From contig RQTK01000312.1 in assembly GCA_003991915.1 (NCBI GenBank), positions 389,412 through 453,411 of the forward strand: a stretch of 64,000 bases of DNA, written 5' to 3'. Below the pieces are notes generated by a model that made no database searches, was not told where the DNA came from, and saw only the letters and a program-made list of their open reading frames with translations. The translations under genes were made by a program, and so were the position numbers. The stretch comes from Elysia chlorotica (Eukaryota > Mollusca > Gastropoda > Plakobranchidae). Below are positions 62,401-64,000 of the stretch, piece by piece (within the stretch, counting starts at the first letter, position 1; each line of letters begins with the position of its first letter).

Positions 62401-63008
62401 GCTGGATAGGCAACATCACAAGGCAAGCCCTGGAGTGGAACCCCCAAGGCGAACGCAAGGTCGGCCGCCCGAAGCAGACTTGGTGGCGAAGCACCGATGC
62501 CGAGATAAAAGCCGCTGGTAGTACATGGGCCAAACTGAAGAGGACCAGCCAGAACCGAGTCGGTGGAGGGATTTGCTGCGGCCCTATGTTCCACAGGGAA
62601 TCAAGAGGCTTAAACTAAACTAAACTTAAACTATGTGATGGAATACGTCACCGATAAAGCCTAGCCACTGATGTTGGCCGGAAAGAAACCAACCACCCGA
62701 AAACACTCTGGATTTTTCTACAGCAAGATATTACCGAGCCTAAGCCTCTGTCTATCCCTCACCTTTCAAGTACAAGAAGAAGGATTGGCTAGCGGTGCCT
62801 ACCACCTGTCGCCGTATAGGATCCCCCAGGGGAACCTAGGAGACGTTAAACCCGGAGATAGGGAGAGAATTTTCTCCCTCCCTCTATAGAGGACGATGCC
62901 TACCTCTGTCCATGTGGGCCCACACCTCCGGCAGCAGGTGCAGGAACACGTCACCGAGCAGGCTCCCCACGGCGAAACTGAGCATCAGGCGGAGCTTCCT
63001 GGCCGGCG
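54514..63008 (-). CDS. SLC39A13: ZIP13-like zinc transporter (SLC39A13 type), seven internal exons
   Basis: ZIP-family membrane protein moving Zn2+ toward the cytosol, in vertebrates from Golgi or vesicles. Exons in transcript order: 63008-62904, 60414-60293, 59744-59532, 59231-59142, 58355-58242, 56103-56034, 54613-54514; borders are AG/GT and all phases fit. Key pieces: [40 protein letters not shown] followed by an acidic loop; a 71-residue hydrophilic loop; [20 protein letters not shown] (TM4 metal site DNFTHG); [20 protein letters not shown] (TM5 metal site HEIPHEVGD); and [17 protein letters not shown] then [21 protein letters not shown] with SGYLNLLAN fits ZIP13 better than ZIP7. The 5' exons lie beyond 63008. 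The last exon, expected to encode the final short helix, was not found below 54514. Introns are crowded with satellites. Confidence 0.92.
54738..54812 (+). repeat. (ATT)n microsatellite
   Basis: About 75 bp of ATT repeats with one CAT interruption, immediately before the 13-bp satellite. In the intron downstream of ZIP13-like exon 56103-56034. Confidence 0.9.
54826..56033 (-). repeat. 13-bp satellite of about 90 units made from the 5' splice donor
   Basis: Read on the gene's sense (minus) strand the unit is GTAAGTACGTCTT, alternating with GTAACTACGTCTT over most of the array (26-bp period). Near the exon it becomes a run of about a dozen pure GTAAGT units. The first unit, GTAAGTACGTCAT, is the genuine donor of exon 56103-56034. 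The array thus starts at the exon border and repeats a strong U1-complementary sequence (GTAAGTA) dozens of times. The end far from the exon is more degraded (54826-54880). Confidence 0.93.
56200..57005 (+). mobile_element. LINE fragment (C-terminal reverse-transcriptase region) split by an (AAT)n element
   Basis: The frame from 56213 reads [20 protein letters not shown] and [10 protein letters not shown]. It resumes after the insertion with [32 protein letters not shown] and further decayed sequence. These are conserved motifs downstream of the reverse-transcriptase core in many LINEs. An (AAT)n block at 56331-56414 plus about 50 bp of element interrupts it. A second small insertion near 56828-56898 duplicates gcgtgaatggggttggatag. 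The 3' end (ccctatgttccacggggaat, caagaggctt) matches the copy at 62225. In a ZIP13-like intron, opposite strand. Confidence 0.82.
57257..57445 (+). mobile_element. (AAT)n-linked dispersed element
   Basis: An AAT tract containing two undetermined bases (57285-57286) leads into tttttatagcgctttatgct, gaggcctcaaagcgctttac and aagattctttcattcgtcc, then a CA-rich stretch. The words agcgctttacaagattcttt and cattcgtccataataataat also occur within the LINE fragment at about 56827-56870, confirming a mobile family. Confidence 0.65.
57629..58178 (+). repeat. 45-bp minisatellite, about 12 units
   Basis: The unit is aaattggtcaatgattatag plus aatgacaacctataacaaga and agatg, almost identical from copy to copy except near the right end. 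It stops about 63 bp from the donor of ZIP13-like exon 58355-58242. The gap is filled by a CA-rich microsatellite (58180-58240). Confidence 0.93.
58378..58695 (+). repeat. 41-bp minisatellite, about 8 units
   Basis: The unit is tgtttgttagatcagaatgt plus atctcattaagctcatcaat. One variant (acaaaaatatgctgattgaa) occurs at 58432 and again after the array at 58710. The near end is about 22 bp from the acceptor of ZIP13-like exon 58355-58242. Confidence 0.9.
60420..61393 (+). repeat. 48-bp satellite, about 20 units, ending 6 bp from an exon
   Basis: The unit is ttgtgtgaaggggtgtgtca plus caatggctctttagtacatg and tagtcgat. One unit has a 9-bp insertion (atgatgtag, 60753-60762) and a few have one- to three-base losses. 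On the sense (minus) strand the last unit ends ccccttcacacaa and is followed by tcacag, the acceptor of exon 60414-60293. The 48-bp length is a multiple of three, so reading frames such as [16 protein letters not shown] stay open but are not genes. Confidence 0.93.
61635..61800 (+). mobile_element. tRNA-derived SINE of the second family
   Basis: After a poly-G run the sequence gatcagtagctcaatcggtg (A box) and gtggtcgcggttcgaactct (B box) gives a typical tRNA-like promoter head. Then come cagcctccgtatcgcattct and a body ending near gccgtagattgcc. Confidence 0.65.
61905..62040 (-). mobile_element. tRNA-derived SINE head, minus strand
   Basis: On the minus strand gggacgaggtagctcagtct (A box) and tatggttcgaatctcaattg (B box) lie about 30 bp apart, as in a tRNA-like promoter, followed by a body ending in an AACCAACC-type tail. 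The head is too irregular to be a working tRNA gene. Confidence 0.65.
62225..62640 (+). mobile_element. LINE 3' fragment, same family as 56200
   Basis: Reads [20 protein letters not shown], then after decay [40 protein letters not shown] and the shared 3' end ccctatgttccacagggaat, caagaggctt, with an AACTAA-rich tail. These are the C-terminal motifs of LINE reverse transcriptases. It is 5'-truncated and has frame breaks. Lies in a ZIP13-like intron. Confidence 0.85.
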
Positions 63009-63009
63009 C

Positions 63010-63245
63010 TGGCACAGAGACAGAGAGAGAATCTAATAGTGAATGGCACAGAGACACGAGAGAGAGAAAACAACAATCTTATTGAATGGCATAGAAAGAG
63101 AGAAAACAACAATCTTATTGAATGGCACAGAGACAGAGAGAGAAAACAACAATCTTATTGAATGGCATAGAAAGAGAGAAAACAACAATGTTATTGTTAT
63201 TGAATGACATAGAAATAGATAAAACAGCAATGTTACTGTTTGGCG
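63010..63245 (+). repeat. ~40-bp minisatellite, six units, copying a pyrimidine tract at an exon acceptor
   Basis: Units begin ggcacagagacagagagaga or ggcatagaaagagag and continue aaaacaacaatcttattgaa. On the sense (minus) strand each unit ends with ctctctctgtctctgtgcca, or its ctctctttctatgcca variant. The copy next to exon 63008-62904 reads the same but ends ccag, giving the real acceptor. The array therefore copies the polypyrimidine tract without the final AG. Confidence 0.85.
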
Positions 63246-64000
63246 AATGCTACACACCATAGTAATTATACTGTATGTTGCGGCCCTAAGTTACACAGGT
63301 TATTAAGACTAAGAGGGCGTAAGCTAAAGTAGTATGCATGTATATCTCATAAAACAACCAACTAACCAACCAAACGAACAAAATGCATGAAAGGAATGTC
63401 TTTACTGGGGAAAAAACCCAGTAATTCAACAACGACCAACACGTGGACTCATAATTTGCATGTTAAGAGGAAAAATCTACACTGGATCTTTGGAAGACAA
63501 AAATGAGGAACGCTTGACTCAAATTGCGAAGGGGGATTGAAAAAACAACAAGATCGTTCGTCTATTATCTTTTGGGTTTATTCAATCATCCACCTTCCTC
63601 CTGTTTGTGGCAGCGTTTTCTCTACGACTTAAGGAGGAGCTCTTGTCTTCAGTAACATTCTAAAGCGCTCATTAGTGGTGGGCATAACTTCTCTTGATAT
63701 AAACTACAGTCTTATTTCACTAGAAAAGCAGGTGGGTTGTTAAGACTCCTCATAAAAACAACCAATCTGAATAGACCTAGAGATCCCGGTTCCTTAATCA
63801 TGCAACTACCCCCGGTACAGTTTGTGGTATAAAAACAACCAATCTGAATAGACCTAGAGATCCCGGTTCCCTAATCATGCAAGTACTCCCGGTATTGTTT
63901 GTGAATCGTTTCACCTATTTGTCTGACATCCTTTTTCCATGTTGTTATTCTACTCCCCTCTGCCCCAGACTCTCTTCATCTGTGTTGGCGGTTTGTTGCT
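63246..64000. other. Non-coding stretch with a 75-bp direct repeat (63755-63900)
   Basis: No exon recognised; the upstream exons of the ZIP13-like gene should lie further right, outside the window. Two near-identical copies of aaaacaaccaatctgaatag, acctagagatcccggttcc and taatcatgcaa stand in tandem at about 63756 and 63832. Confidence 0.6.

Overview
This is intron-rich, AT-rich animal DNA, most likely from a mollusc (probably a gastropod). That placement is an inference from gene structure, the tRNA-derived SINE family, LINE remnants and (AAT)n-linked elements; no sequence here is diagnostic of a species. I recognise three protein genes by translating exons and matching them to known families, with splice phases that agree throughout.

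Layout. (1) 1-8.5 kb, + strand: the 3' end of an SLC4 Na+-coupled bicarbonate transporter gene of the NDAE1/SLC4A7-8-10 type. Its last two coding exons occur twice in tandem. (2) 8.5-19.5 kb: long non-coding stretch with SINEs, microsatellites, a zone rich in AGATCT motifs and an internally deleted piggyBac transposon. (3) 19.5-39.3 kb, + strand: EIF3A (translation initiation factor 3 subunit A) in 20 recognisable exons, complete to its stop; the tiny first exon was not found. (4) 39.3-54.5 kb: 3' flank, SINEs, a 5'-truncated LINE, microsatellites, and one unassigned exon-like segment on the minus strand. (5) 54.5-63.0 kb, - strand: seven exons of a ZIP13-like (SLC39A13) zinc transporter, with both ends of the gene missing or unrecognised. 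The introns are packed with satellites, LINE pieces and SINEs. The three genes are functionally unrelated neighbours.

The most unusual signal is where the tandem arrays sit. Seven arrays of unrelated sequence end at, or within about 65 bp of, an exon boundary, and several have absorbed the splice signal into the repeat unit. A 13-copy array of about 140 bp before an SLC4 exon repeats the 3' splice acceptor and is fused to a SINE tail. A roughly 90-copy 13-bp array after a ZIP13 exon repeats the 5' donor GTAAGTACG. A 48-bp array, a 41-bp array, a 45-bp array and a pyrimidine-tract array border other ZIP13 exons. A higher-order array fills the EIF3A intron up to exon 17. One SLC4 intron holds what looks like the first step: a SINE flanked by two copies of the same splice acceptor.
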